Position numbers and translations under genes: made by a program
Part shown: in pieces, positions 35,486-46,388 of the stretch
Numbering within the stretch: the stretch's first letter is position 1
Layout: each line of letters begins with the position of its first letter
The notes under the pieces: generated by a model
Databases searched by the model: none
What the model saw: the letters and a program-made list of their open reading frames with translations, nothing else
Told to the model about the DNA's origin: nothing
Assembly: GCA_003988855.1 (NCBI GenBank)
Contig: QYAI01000084.1
Coordinates: 1 to 64,000, forward strand
Source: Arachnopeziza araneosa
Taxonomy: Eukaryota; Ascomycota; Leotiomycetes; Helotiales; Arachnopezizaceae
Length of the DNA stretch: 64,000 nt
Direction of reading: 5' to 3'

Positions 35486-35938
35486 CTTGTTAACTATACT
35501 TCCAGGTAATCAGAAGATCCAATGTTGGTTGCGCATAGCAATTGATAGAAAACAATGTTTGCGATGTGGCGGGATTATGTAGCTCAAGATGTCAACGAGA
35601 AAGCTTCGAATCCGTGCCAAAGCGGCTCATCCGTAGCGATCTCCGACTAACAGATCCCTGCAAATTTGGGATTTATGCATAACCAGATATAAGAACTAAG
35701 CAGACACGATATAAATTAATTAGGTTCTCTAGTTTCCTCGAGATTGCTCACGATACATCAACGGGTTATTTCGCCTAGATATAACACTGATCGAGGAGTT
35801 GTTGTACGAGTACTTCGTATACTAGGTAGACCTAGTCTCAACTCTCGCTAGAATTTTCCCCGTCCTTTTCAAAGGAAAAGCAAGCAACAAGGGAGTGAAG
35901 GGGTGCCTAAGACCACCCTGATCTCTACAGGGCTGAGT
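35486..35938. promoter_or_regulatory. Bidirectional promoter region SYP1/CSK1
   Basis: 453 bp between divergent start codons. It contains a perfect 7-bp inverted repeat with a 2-bp spacer, ACTAGGT-AG-ACCTAGT, at 35821-35836. Whether this is a protein site is unknown. No coding sequence was seen. Confidence 0.5.
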
Positions 35939-37323
35939 ATGGCTTCCAACATAGAATGGAGGTCAGATTTAGGTGCTACCGAACGGTACGAAAATATCCA
36001 GAGAATGTAAGTGACACTTTCTCTGAGCTCAGGGACGGACTAACGGAACGGACCAGACAAAAACGCGTCGACACCCAATCGAAATCAGGAGGGGTCTTAC
36101 AAAAGACGGCCTTTGAGGAAGAAACCGAAGCCTATAATCGATCCCAATCCAGGGTGGGTTATTTATATCCCGAATAGCTTCAATTTCGTATATCACGTGA
36201 TACTTTTCGTAGCTTTTCTTCCAAGTTTCTTCGCATCTTTGCTATGGCAGCATAGCACAGATCTTGGGATTCAAATCTTCAAGAGGGACATCAATGTTTC
36301 AGCTTTTTCCAACTTTCCCCCAAGACTAATGTTGTGCAGGATGTATATGATGAAGCCTGTAAGGTTTTGGCTGGAGCAACTCAACCAGCCTCCCAGGATA
36401 CAATAGAGCTGCCAAAATCCCCCGGTATTTCCATAGGTCACTATCAAAGCTGTCATCATATTGCAAGTGGTCTTGTCTCAGAAGTCTACAGATCACAGGT
36501 AGTAGCACTGAAGGTTATTATTGAAACTCATAATGTGGAACCACACAATTCTACCCGAGAAGTTAAAATCCTGGAAGGACTTTCTCAAGACTCCGTAATT
36601 TCTCTCACAGACACATTTCGGGATCACGAAAAGAGACTTGTTCTCGTGTTCCCCTTCAAACCCTATACTTTTGCCAACATTATTAACTCCGGAGCAATCC
36701 CAGGATCCTTGTTGGCCTCCGTCTTCTGCAACATTTTCTCAGCGCTTGCATATTTACACGAACAAGGTATCATTCATCGAGATATAAAACCGTCAAATAT
36801 CCTCTTGGAATCAAAGAGTGGACCCACCTTCCTTTCTGATTTTGGGACTACCTGGCACCCAACGCTATCGCTGTCGGATGAGCCAGCAAACCACAAAATT
36901 CTCGAGGTTGGGACAACATGCTATCGAGCTCCGGAGACTTTGTTTGGAAATAGATCATACGGGACTAGCCTAGACATGTGGTCAACAGGTGTCATGCTGG
37001 CTGAATGTCTGCGCAAACCTCCAAAACCTTTATTCGAGTCGAGGGATACTTCCGAAGATGGAAATCAATTAGGACTCATTCTTAGTATGTTCAAAACGCT
37101 GGGAACGCCAAGCAGAGAAACCTGGCCTGAAGCTATAAACTTTACAACTCCTCCGTTCGAGTGGTATCGGGAGTTTCCAGGGGAGTCTTGGAAAGAACTA
37201 CTTCCTGATTGTGAGGACTTTGAGAGGGATCTTGTCACCAAGTTGGTGTGTTATGAAAGTGGGCAACGACTAACAGCGTCTGAGGCTTCTGTATACTGGG
37301 TAGATCATACTACGGCAACGTGA
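35939..37323 (+). CDS. CSK1: CDK-activating kinase Csk1-like
   Basis: Serine/threonine kinase of the fission-yeast Csk1 type, which phosphorylates the activation loop of cyclin-dependent kinases. Exons 35939-36006, 36057-36153 and 36340-37323 join in phase to 382 aa. The short first exon starts MASNIEWRSDLGATERYENI, a typical opening of this group. The kinase domain has a divergent glycine loop (HIASGLVSEVY), the lysine in VALKVI, catalytic loop HRDIKPSN, DFG in SDFGTTW, and an activation segment ending GTTCYRAPE. This is followed by a D-x-W-S-x-G helix F. The DFG-to-APE segment is long and lacks the TxY of MAP kinases. The second intron is 186 bp, unusually long for this window, but the acceptor TGTGCAG with an upstream CTAAT supports it. 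Confidence 0.87.
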
Positions 37324-37576
37324 TAATGCTATGAGAAGAACACTTTCAGGGTGCTAACTCCTTCGACGTGACATTCAATTTGACTTTTGGTTTATCGCCA
37401 TACTAGCTGCTTTGGACTGTTTCCCTCTTTCCCTGTCCAACAAATACTGCCGAATTATTTATTTAGTTAGATAAAAGCTGGCCTAAATCAAGTTAACCTT
37501 CATTTCCATCAACAAAACAAATCTATTCAGTTCTCATTCCGTCCCTCCTCCACTCATTTCTACTACAACGGCAAAA

Positions 37577-38676
37577 ATGGAACAAATTCCTCTCAGAACG
37601 CTCGTAGTTCTTCTTAATTATGAGATGATGACATATGATCCGAGATTTGACAACGTTAGGTTGTTCAAGTCAACTGAAGCTGGACTCACCTTCAACTTGA
37701 ACGTAAATCCATTTACGAATGCATCCGCATCAGTTCAGTGAGTACGCTTCTATCGTTGAGTCTTCTCGAAAGTGATCTTTCGTAATGAATAGTTACAGGA
37801 GTAAAACGATCCATCTCTATCAGCCTTACAAAGAAACATCGACATCTGACTTTCCCTCAACTGTTTGCGCGGTCCACCCCGAGGCTGTTCCTGAGATGCA
37901 CGGTCTCAGCTTCAAAAAACGTGAGCCTATCTATCATGAGTCCCGTAATAGCAATGCTTGTTTTAAAACGGTTGGCGCTTTGCAACAATTCTTTGAGCTT
38001 TGTCCTTCTGAGCAGAAGCTATCAATTCAACTCGCGGATGAGGTGCGAAATGATCCGAATTTTCAGGTCACTGAGGACTCATATTTACCTCCATTGTCTG
38101 TCTGCTGATATCAAGTGGCCATTTCAGGATCCTGCCCTGGTTGATCCACGATCTCACAAAGTCCGCAAATTTTTCATCAAAGATCCAAGAAATGGCATTG
38201 TGATAACGATAACTTCCAAACCACTATCAATTTATGGCAGGATTGCCAACGAGGAAGTTCATTGTGTTTTGGTCTTCAAAGATGCCGAATCAAATCCAAT
38301 CATCCTTGATATGACCCGCATGCAGTATGGTGCCGCTGGACGTGGTCTATCTGGCGAAAGCTATTTTCTCGGCTCGGAGCCCGACTATTTTAGAACCATG
38401 ACTGGCATCTGTAGGGAGTTGGCCAACAGGCAAGAATTTTTGGTGCTTAATAATGCGGGTTGTGAAGGTGAAGCCAGAATTCATACTTGTGCAAAGAGAG
38501 TTTGGGAGCGATGGCAAAACAGGGCGAGTGAGGGCTGGTGCGACTATCGCGGGAAAGGAGGCAATGACTTGAAGTTCTGCTCTGCTTATCTGGAAAAGAC
38601 GGTCAAGGTCAGATACTGCTGCCGCGAGCATCAGCGTTCTGCATGGCAGCTGCATAAATACACCTGCAAGAAGTGA
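37577..38676 (+). CDS. MYND-type zinc finger protein
   Basis: Exons 37577-37737, 37799-38066 and 38128-38676 join in phase to 325 aa. The first 250 or so residues form a region of mixed strands and helices without recognised catalytic motifs. It includes a conserved-looking PIILDMTRMQYG..GRG..GE segment of the sort found in fungal MYND proteins of unknown function. The C-terminal 45 or so residues resemble a MYND finger, with Cys and His in WCDYRGKGG, KFCSAY, YCCREHQRSAWQLHKYTC. The first CxxC pair is not perfectly canonical, so zinc binding is likely but not assured. MYND fingers bind proline-rich partner peptides. The GTCACT donor at 38067 is weak but keeps frame. Confidence 0.75.
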
Positions 38677-39721
38677 GCACTGAAGATTGGCTGAGATTGG
38701 AGCATGAACTTTCATTCAATGTTGCTGTCAAAGCTCATTGCAATATCAGTTGCCACAGATTCCATTGCAAATGACTGAGATAGTTTGGGGGATACCGGTA
38801 GGATCAAGGAATTAGGTAATTGGACTAGTTGCATTGGAAATCGTCACGGAAAGAAAGAAGCAGATTTATTAAGTTGAATTATGCTTCACCATCCACGGCT
38901 CCCGTTTCCGAAGTCTATCTACAAAGTACATCTATTATATTTATCCTTGGCATAGAAATAAGCATGGTGACAGAGAGCAGGAAGAGAGACAACTGAAGAA
39001 GCGGCTCAAGGATTCCTTGAGAAAGGTGAATCTTGAAGGAACCTGAATGGTTCAATACACGTGACATCAGCACTCCTGCGTTCGACCAATCAGAAGAGCG
39101 TGGCGAGAATCCTTCCAGGCTCCCATAATCTTTCCTCTCTTTCCCATTCATAAGCGCAGCACCATCCACATCTTTCCTTCTCCTACTAATCTCACCTTTC
39201 TCACCTCGCCATCTCGTCTCTCGTACTCTCACCATCATCCTCACCGTCGGCTTCACCTCACGTGCGCACTACGTCCCAAAGCAAAACGACGTTTGGTTTT
39301 GTTGCATTTCGCAGATTTCGACCTTTCCGAGCGGGCCTCTCGAATTGGTGCTTTCTATACGACGCGTCGCACGGCATTTGCTGCTTCGGGAGAGCAGAGC
39401 GACCTTCCTCAGGGAATTTAGCTGACCAACGCCCTTCCCCTGTCTGCTGAGTGGTCGGCTCGCGAGAAGGGCGAATGGGAGGCGAGCTGGGGGAGCTGGC
39501 TTCCAGGCGTTTGAAGGAATCGATCCAGACTGCGAGTCGAGAGCGGGAGTCCGCGACGTGAGAATGTGCATGTATCGCGGTTCGGGATGCGATTTGTGGC
39601 ACGCATGAGATTAGTGGAGTGGACGTGTCGTTCTCTCAGTCTTAGTGCTCTGCCCCAAATGTTTGCAGCGCTTTACGTCCGTATCGCTAAGGATCCGTAC
39701 TGGCTCCCATCATTGGCTGCT

Positions 39722-39760
39722 CGTCTTTTCTTCTTTTCTTCTTTTCTTCTTTTCTTTTCG
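39722..39760. repeat. TTTTCTTC-type microsatellite
   Basis: About five near-perfect copies of an 8-9-bp TTCTTTTC unit on the plus strand. It produces spurious Phe/Ser-rich reading frames. No functional role is evident. Confidence 0.8.
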
Positions 39761-40544
39761 CATTTTCATACTTCATCGGCAGGACATTCCAAGCTCGAGA
39801 GAAATCCTTAGAAGAGAGCTCTGGACAACTTGAATCTTGATGTTTCATCATCTTTGCTTTCCAATTCAAATGAAACAACACGAGGTCGGTGATCCAGCAG
39901 GTGGAAAGCACGATCTCAAGTCATGGGAGCCAAGGAAACACAGCCTGTTGCTCAAAAAGCCCAAAAAGAGAGGTTGGTGTAAAGTTCCGTGCCCAACATG
40001 AGCATTTTGTGACTTCAAGCAATTTGGAAAAATTAAAGATTGAACATGTGCTTAAACATGTTTCGAAAATCACAAAGGAGATTCTGCCGTTAGCCATCTC
40101 GTCTTCTAAATCGTTGATCTCACAATACCGTCGTCTCGTGAGGCCAGGTCGCTACGTTACTCATCACGGCTACTTGCAGCCTGAAAAGCTTCACTCTGAA
40201 GACTTGCCAAGGTCGTGCTCTGCAAATGCAGGAACCCGTGTTTGTCTCCTTTCACGTAAATCCCCTTGCTTGAACGTGATGGCTGTATTGGGCGTCATCA
40301 ACCTCGTTGCAGCCTCATGCATATAAAGAAGGCTTGAAACTACATGCTGTGGCCTATTCATTTCAATGCGAGGTACTTCAATCTCACGATTTAGTTAGAA
40401 ATGAACTTTACCAATGCCGTAGTATTTATTCTTTCTTGCCCAGTTTTCTACCATGGAATACCAAAAAATTTATGCTATATTTGATTCGCTCCTTCCTGAT
40501 TTCTCCACCTTGATATTTCATAACACCTTCTTCTTCCCCAGTCT

Positions 40545-40684
40545 ACCTTCCTCCGACCATAAACAAACACAATCTTCAAACATAACCCAGCTCTCCTGCG
40601 TATCTACATATCACCTTCTCCTCCGACCATAAACACACACATTTTTCAAACATAAACCAGCTCCCTTGGGTACCGACACATCTC
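40545..40684 (+). repeat. 70-bp tandem duplication before a secreted-peptide gene
   Basis: The segment beginning CTCCGACCATAAACA at 40551 recurs at 40621, a spacing of exactly 70 bp. Over 62 aligned bases I count about 10 differences, or 84% identity. The second copy ends three bases before the ATG of the cysteine-rich peptide gene at 40688, so the pair forms its 5' leader and proximal promoter. The lengths of CT-rich sequence on both sides suggest core-promoter pyrimidine tracts. Confidence 0.85.
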
Positions 40685-40687
40685 AAA

Positions 40688-40996
40688 ATGCATCTCACAG
40701 TCTGTCCCTCTCACCTCCTATTCCCCTCCCTCTCGTCCGTTGACCCCACCAACTAACGCCGCCAGGCTCTCCTCACCCTCCTCCTCGCCAGCTTACTCGC
40801 AACCCTTACATCCGCCCATCCCTATCCGGCGATGCTCCAAAAGCGAGCATATCCCTACTGCCACTCGGGCAAAAGCACTCAAGACTGTATTGAATACTAT
40901 AACATCAGCTGTAGCCCCGATGGAGAGTTTTTCGGTATGGGTGATGATAGTGGCAGGAGTTGCACTAGCCGTCAGTGCTACTGCATCGGTGGATGA
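40688..40996 (+). CDS. Small cysteine-rich secreted peptide, effector or antimicrobial candidate
   Basis: Two exons, 40688-40699 and 40766-40996, spliced across a 66-bp intron with an ACTAAC branch point, giving only 80 aa. The first exon encodes MHLT. The signal peptide continues in exon 2 (ALLTLLLASLLATLTSA). A short propeptide then ends in the dibasic QKR, a probable Kex2 site. Cleavage would leave about 50 residues that start AYPYCHSG and hold all six cysteines, enough for three disulfides. No known family was recognised. Size, secretion signal, processing site and cysteine content fit fungal effectors, antifungal peptides or killer-type peptides. Which of these it is cannot be told from sequence. 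It sits 250 bp from a HET-domain gene. Confidence 0.78.
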
Positions 40997-41247
40997 GTGG
41001 GGGTCATCTATGTGATATTGGGGTGTTTGTGGAGATGGAGGAGATGGTGAGGACAGATTTGGGACTGGGATTTACGTTCTTGAAGGGGATGGAACGTGTG
41101 TAAGATGAGATGATGCTGATGGAGCTGCGGTGAATTATTGAGCAGAGTCTCACGGGTTTATTCAATGGCAGGTGATAGTGATAGTGATCACCTCAGACAT
41201 AAAAATTGAGGTTCATATTCCCGGACCGCTTCAATAACATTGCCATT

Positions 41248-43618
41248 TCATATAATATCAACAAAATAACTCTTCTCTCCATTCTCAGCAACGGAAATCT
41301 CAGAGTAATCTTCATCCTTCGCTGCATAGCTCGCTTTACGCATATCATTTCTTGTTTCCATCTCGCGCCAACTGGCGGAGATAGAGACCCTCCCAATCCT
41401 CTGATACTGCCTGATTTTGGGTCCCTGGTTCTCAATCTTTTTCTCAATCTCCATCGCCGGCTCCTTCTCCTTGCCTTTCCAGCGATTGCGAAAAGGTAGA
41501 GAGGAGAATTTAAACCCATCTGGTGTCTCAGGCTTCACGTCACTTCTAGCAACTCTCAAAAGCAGACAGTCCTTCCTCCAGGGCTCTACATAAGCAACCG
41601 GTAGAATATAGATGGCTGTGAACTCCCCATCGGTTTTCAGCGATCCGTCACCTGTAGCGTCGAAGTTGATATTGGTCATTGAACCGAGTTCCTTCTTTTG
41701 ACCAGCGAGGATGATGGATGCAGGTTTGCGCCGGATGGTGGCGCGGATAAACTGATCGCATTTGATTCGGATGGTCCCGCTGAGGACTGCTCCGAAGGGG
41801 TTGGAGGGTGTGAGGTATTGGAGGTTGATGGACGAAACTTTGATCATCAGGGGTTGGGTATTGTATCGCTCAGGACTCACACTCCCATCGATCGCGGCCC
41901 ATGTCCAGCTAAGGACTTTTAGAGTCAGCGTTGCGATCGGAAATTAATCGACTTACCTCGGGGCCCTGTACTCTGCAGGCCGAACTCCTTCATCGGAGTA
42001 ATAGTATTTTTTCCAGAGAAGCTGGTGTTCCAAGTCTTTCCTCCACATGCCAGCAACATACTCATCCTTGATCTCTTTCTGAACAGCTCTTGCAATTCCA
42101 GAAATAGCAACGAGTTTGTCCTTGCTCATTGTAAGTTTCGAAGATGTGTACAACCTCAGGAACTGATCCCATGTTTTGAGCGTCATGGGTCTCTTTTTCA
42201 GACCTATCTCCACATCGTGCTCATATAATTCCCCTGGACACGCATCAGGAAAACTCTCACTGGCTCCAAGTTTATCGCATTCCCAGAACAACTCCTCGCG
42301 AGTGAAAAATATGGTCCGTCGAGACAGGACCCGCTCTTGAACTCCCCAGCCCCTTTGGGAGAGCGGCATGCCAACCAATCTGCACCACAGAGCCCCGCGA
42401 GCATACGCAACGAGGGTTTCTGGTTTTGTCGTGCCTCCTTTCAATAAACAACGCCAGGTTTCAGAGCGATCGAAGAAGCATCCTTGACTCGCATCACTTG
42501 CAGCAGAGGCGGCGATGTTGATGGTTGAAGAACCATACACATTGCTCAGCAAAGCTGATTCCCGCTCCCAGTCGTTAGCATTATCTTGAATAATACAGAG
42601 GGCGTCAATCCATAAGTATTGGAAGCCAAGGCATCGAGCTATCTCTATTGCATCTTGAAATGTTCTCGGTAAAGCCTCGGGCGGGATGAGATTCATGAAC
42701 TGCGACATGTTGTTATCCTTCAGCGTTAGGAATTTTCCAGATCCCCAGCAATGGCTTAGGGTAGCATATTTTATATTTAAGTCAAGCCTCTCACCAAGAC
42801 AAAGTTGAAGTCTGTCTTTTGTAAGATCAATAAGACGTGTTGGAAGTATTCTTTGGGTGTCATCTGAGGGATTACAGCATGAATGTTTAGAGCAACACTC
42901 TTCTAGCCAGAACTTAGCTAATTCCAACCCGTCTCGTGTATTTGTAGACGCAGTTGGGTATTGTGGCCCTATGCTTGTCAGATTTATATAACAGAGTGCC
43001 GTAACACGAAGTGGCTTCTGAAACTCTGACAAGGAATACAGAGAGTGTACCTGTGTTGGAGATGGATTTGATATTTATATGTTTAACATTTCCTGGATCC
43101 CACGCGAGCCTCAACATTATTTCCCACTGGTCATCAATGTCTCGTGATGGTCCAAATGTCAAAACAGCCGTGACTTCATCGAGAGATACATCCTCATATC
43201 GTCTCGGCTCGCCATATTGGTCTCCTTCGAGTAATCGAGCGCAGAGCGCACACCCCCCCTTGACTGATGACTTGATGTCAGCTTTTCTCCGGTAATGGTC
43301 GAAAGCTTTGGATTTCCGTCCTGGACGTGGCCATGAGGGATTGGATTTATTATCTGGGTTTCCCCGGTAGTAGTTTGCGTCATACGCTTCTTGGGTCCCT
43401 CTGATTGATATGAGGCGGTCAGAGATGATTTGACAATATCTGCAGAGTTTTGAGAATCTCAAAGCTAGGTCTCTCTCGTCCGACTCGAGGACAATGGTCC
43501 AGGATGATTCGGAACCAAATTCTGTCAGGGAACGACCAGCGTAGATGGAGTTGCTTCCTGATGTCAGGGTCTCTGAGTCCGACGCCTCTGATTCGGGATG
43601 AGATTGTGGGTCTGGCAT
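41248..43618 (-). CDS. HET-domain protein (heterokaryon-incompatibility type) 1
   Basis: Three exons on the minus strand, modelled as 43618-43088, 43050-41957 and 41908-41248, giving 761 aa. HET proteins act in non-self recognition and can trigger cell death. The domain is TIR-like. An N-terminal region with a CRYCQ and CALCARLLEG cysteine segment precedes the HET domain. Its three blocks are intact: YATLSHCWG (about residue 272), LWIDALCIIQD (about 323-333) and RGWGVQERVLSRR (about 411-423), followed by FWECD. The C-terminal 300 residues contain the usual SWTWA segment and a unique tail. The first intron would be only 37 bp. Longer alternatives break the frame, so this junction needs transcript evidence. 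It is divergent with a second HET gene. Confidence 0.82.
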
Positions 43619-44185
43619 CTTCTAAGTTCTCCGCAGCTAAGCTGAGAAGCTCTCGAAAACTGAAAATACTATTGAATGAACATTGAGAATCCAAATTGAA
43701 AGATAAGTGCTCCTGAGACGTTCGTGGCTTGGGGCTGAGAGACTTGGCGGCGATATTTTTATCACGTGTGTTCATGTAAACTTCTGTAAAGTGGTCGCAT
43801 ACTACCCATAATGTTGTAAGCTGTAGTCTATTTGTACTCTTCGCTACAATATCTAGCAATAACTCCCAATAAGGATTAAGTGGTATCATTTCTCCTGTTG
43901 CACCGTATTTCATCACGTGCTCCACAATGTGTAGAGAATGTGGACCTAGAATCGACAAGCGCTGGTCAGAAAACCAGGCGGCATTGAAATAACCTTAAAA
44001 TATTTAAAAATTGATATTTTTTACTTACTCTTTAATTGAAATGAATTCAATATAATTATGCAGGGTTATGTAAATTGTCAGCATCTAGATACGGTTGGTT
44101 GGCGTCAGATCGAACGACAAGTGTTGACAACCGATCTCTGATCAGATTTTCCACGAAAGTTATTCAGCAGTGGAACTTCAACACA
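43619..44185. promoter_or_regulatory. Shared intergenic region of the two HET genes
   Basis: 567 bp between the divergent start codons. The open frame of the plus-strand gene continues back to about 44075 without an ATG. An AT-rich block lies at 43990-44060. The two genes may share regulation from here. No motif is assigned. Confidence 0.45.
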
Positions 44186-46201
44186 ATGATGAAGCCGGTC
44201 TTTAAAGCTCTCTGGTCGCTAGCCAGAGGCCAATGGTGCTGTGGAGTCTGCCTTTTCGAGCTAGGCTTTGGAATTGTGCCACTCAAGATAGATATTATCG
44301 GCAGCTATGGCGCTGAAAGTGTGTTCTGGACATCTGATTCCCACGAATTCTCATACGAGGATATGGTAAAATCCTCGCAGCGTGGATGTCGAGGTTGCAC
44401 GAAGATCATTGAAGCTTTCAGCAGTTTCCACACCAGCTTCGTAAAGGCGCATTGGTGGCCAAGACGGAATGGCGAACGCCCACGTTTGGTGCTTGGGGAA
44501 ACTCAACGTGCATTTGAGCTTTGTGTTACCCCAGACAACTACTCAGAAGCCATCTCATCGGCCCAGCCATGTGTCTGTACAGGAAGGAAACTTCCTGGCA
44601 ATACTAGAGACAACGCTTCTCTGGACCAAGCCGCACGGTGGCTGGCAAAGTGCAGGAGTGACCATGCGCAATGTCGTACACAAGATTTTAGCTTTCGGCC
44701 AACTAGGCTTCTTTACCTTGGCGATAAACACCAAGAGACCATCCGGTTGGTTGGAAATGAAGTTTCGTGTACGATGTATGGAGCACTCAGCCACAGGTGG
44801 AGTAAGGAGACTCAGCAAATAAGACTTGAACGCCAGAACATGGCCCAACGTAAGCAGTATGGAATTTCTCTCAACGAGTTTCCTCAAATGATGCAAGATG
44901 CCATTTCAGTCCTCCGGCGGCTCGGCATCCTTTATGTCTGGATTGACTGTATGTGTATCATCCAGGACGACAAAGAGGACTGGCACCGAGAAGCAGCAAC
45001 AATGGCATCAGTCTACGTAAATGCAGAGCTGACACTTGCTGCGACGTGGTGTGCCGGAAGCGGGCAGAGTCTGTTCCATGAAAATCCCGGATGTAATAGT
45101 ACAGCAGTTGACGTGAGAGATGTGGATGGCAAATCCATATTCTTACGTCCCTTGTGGGGACATTATACGATGCGAGACAGTGATGAGGACCTACTAGTAG
45201 GTAAAGAATGGCCACTTTTATCTCGAGCTTGGGTGTATCAAGAACAGTTCCTTTCACGTCGTATGCTTCACTTCACGAAACACGAGCTTTTCTGGGAGTG
45301 CAATGAAGCATTGGACTGCGAATGCTGCTGGTATCGCCCTGGCGATAACTCTAGAATTCCTCTCGTCAGTGAGTACAAGCGGCCCGCGGCGTCTAAACAA
45401 TGGAGCCAGATCATCACAGAATACTCCACCCGAAAAATCACCTTTAAGTCAGATAGCCTGCCTGCTCTAGCTGGCATAGCCAAGTCGTTTGGCTTGCGGC
45501 GGCCTGATGCGGGAAAATATCTGTGCGGGTTATGGGAGGGCGAGTTAGAAACCTCGTTTTTCTGGTACTTGACTGAACCAGCCAGAGCTCGGCCTGACAT
45601 TGGCCGGATGCCAAGTTGGTCGTGGGCATCGGTCACTGGAAAAATAAGCTGCTGGGAAGTATCCCTCGAGGGTATAGAATTCATCGGAAACGAAGTTACT
45701 TATCATGGCGATGCATACATGGGCAACGTAGAAGTGGCGAAAATAATCATTTGCGGACTTGTGGCACTGGGAACTGTTTATCACGGACAACAGTGGGTCG
45801 ACGCACAGAAAGACATTTCCTACGGTTCGATGCTAGAAGAAGGCTGTGAGACAGATTTGGAATCTGAAGAGACTGGATTGGGCCTTCAGGTCGGGGATCA
45901 GTTTGCTCAATTCCATCCAGATTACCAACTCGACGACTATAACCAAGAGACTACATATATTGCTTCTGGTTCACGAGTTGCATGCTTGACCTTTGGTCGA
46001 GTCACTAGTATCAGGAGTACTCCAGAGGAAGATCGTAGAGATGAATGGGTATCTGCGTACTGCCTTGTGCTGCGCTGTGTAGATGAGGACCAAGAATTGT
46101 ACGAGCGAATTGGTGTATGTCGTAGCTCACAAATTGGCAAACGCTTGGACCTGGAGACAACTTTGAAGATGTCACAGCGGAAACAATTGACCATAGTTTG
46201 A
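44186..46201 (+). CDS. HET-domain protein (heterokaryon-incompatibility type) 2
   Basis: Single exon of 671 aa from the first ATG at 44186. The frame opens earlier but without ATG, and a small upstream exon cannot be excluded. Layout matches the HET family: an N-terminal cysteine-containing region (WCCGVCLFELG, CRGCTKIIEAF), then the HET domain with YGALSHRWS (about 198-206), VWIDCMCIIQD (about 251-261) and RAWVYQEQFLSRR (about 347-359), then ELFWECNE and a SWSWA segment. The first block has Arg-Ser where most members have Cys-Gly (SHCWG). The C-terminal region is acidic and unassigned. It differs strongly from the neighbouring HET protein outside the motifs, so they are distant paralogues rather than a recent duplication. 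Confidence 0.85.
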   Translation: MMKPVFKALWSLARGQWCCGVCLFELGFGIVPLKIDIIGSYGAESVFWTSDSHEFSYEDMVKSSQRGCRGCTKIIEAFSSFHTSFVKAHWWPRRNGERPRLVLGETQRAFELCVTPDNYSEAISSAQPCVCTGRKLPGNTRDNASLDQAARWLAKCRSDHAQCRTQDFSFRPTRLLYLGDKHQETIRLVGNEVSCTMYGALSHRWSKETQQIRLERQNMAQRKQYGISLNEFPQMMQDAISVLRRLGILYVWIDCMCIIQDDKEDWHREAATMASVYVNAELTLAATWCAGSGQSLFHENPGCNSTAVDVRDVDGKSIFLRPLWGHYTMRDSDEDLLVGKEWPLLSRAWVYQEQFLSRRMLHFTKHELFWECNEALDCECCWYRPGDNSRIPLVSEYKRPAASKQWSQIITEYSTRKITFKSDSLPALAGIAKSFGLRRPDAGKYLCGLWEGELETSFFWYLTEPARARPDIGRMPSWSWASVTGKISCWEVSLEGIEFIGNEVTYHGDAYMGNVEVAKIIICGLVALGTVYHGQQWVDAQKDISYGSMLEEGCETDLESEETGLGLQVGDQFAQFHPDYQLDDYNQETTYIASGSRVACLTFGRVTSIRSTPEEDRRDEWVSAYCLVLRCVDEDQELYERIGVCRSSQIGKRLDLETTLKMSQRKQLTIV

Positions 46202-46388
46202 AATTGATTAATATATGATATATTGAATGAATAGATAGCCGTACTTAGTCCAGGGAATTCTGGGGCCACAGTCACATGAAGGTATGGATTCCTGAACAAT
46301 GTATCTTGAATGATGTAATATCGACAGTTGAGAGTGATCTTAAGCTTTCATCGCTCTGTTGTATACGAGTCTAGATGCCGTAGTACTA

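Larger units (their letters stand above)
38677..40687. other. 2-kb intergenic region
   Basis: No supported gene. Frames at 38915-39606 on the minus strand are compositionally random. A CT-rich microsatellite lies at 39722-39760. The right end holds a tandem duplication described separately, which leads into the secreted-peptide gene. Confidence 0.5.

Noticed and set aside
39258..39606. Overlapping 100-114-codon minus-strand frames
   Set aside because: Three overlapping frames without features, typical of a GC-richer noncoding segment.
39645..39833. Phe/Ser-rich possible membrane peptide
   Set aside because: Created by the TTTTCTTC microsatellite.
44075..44185. Longer start for the second HET gene
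   Set aside because: The codon at 44075 is TTG. The first ATG in frame is at 44186.
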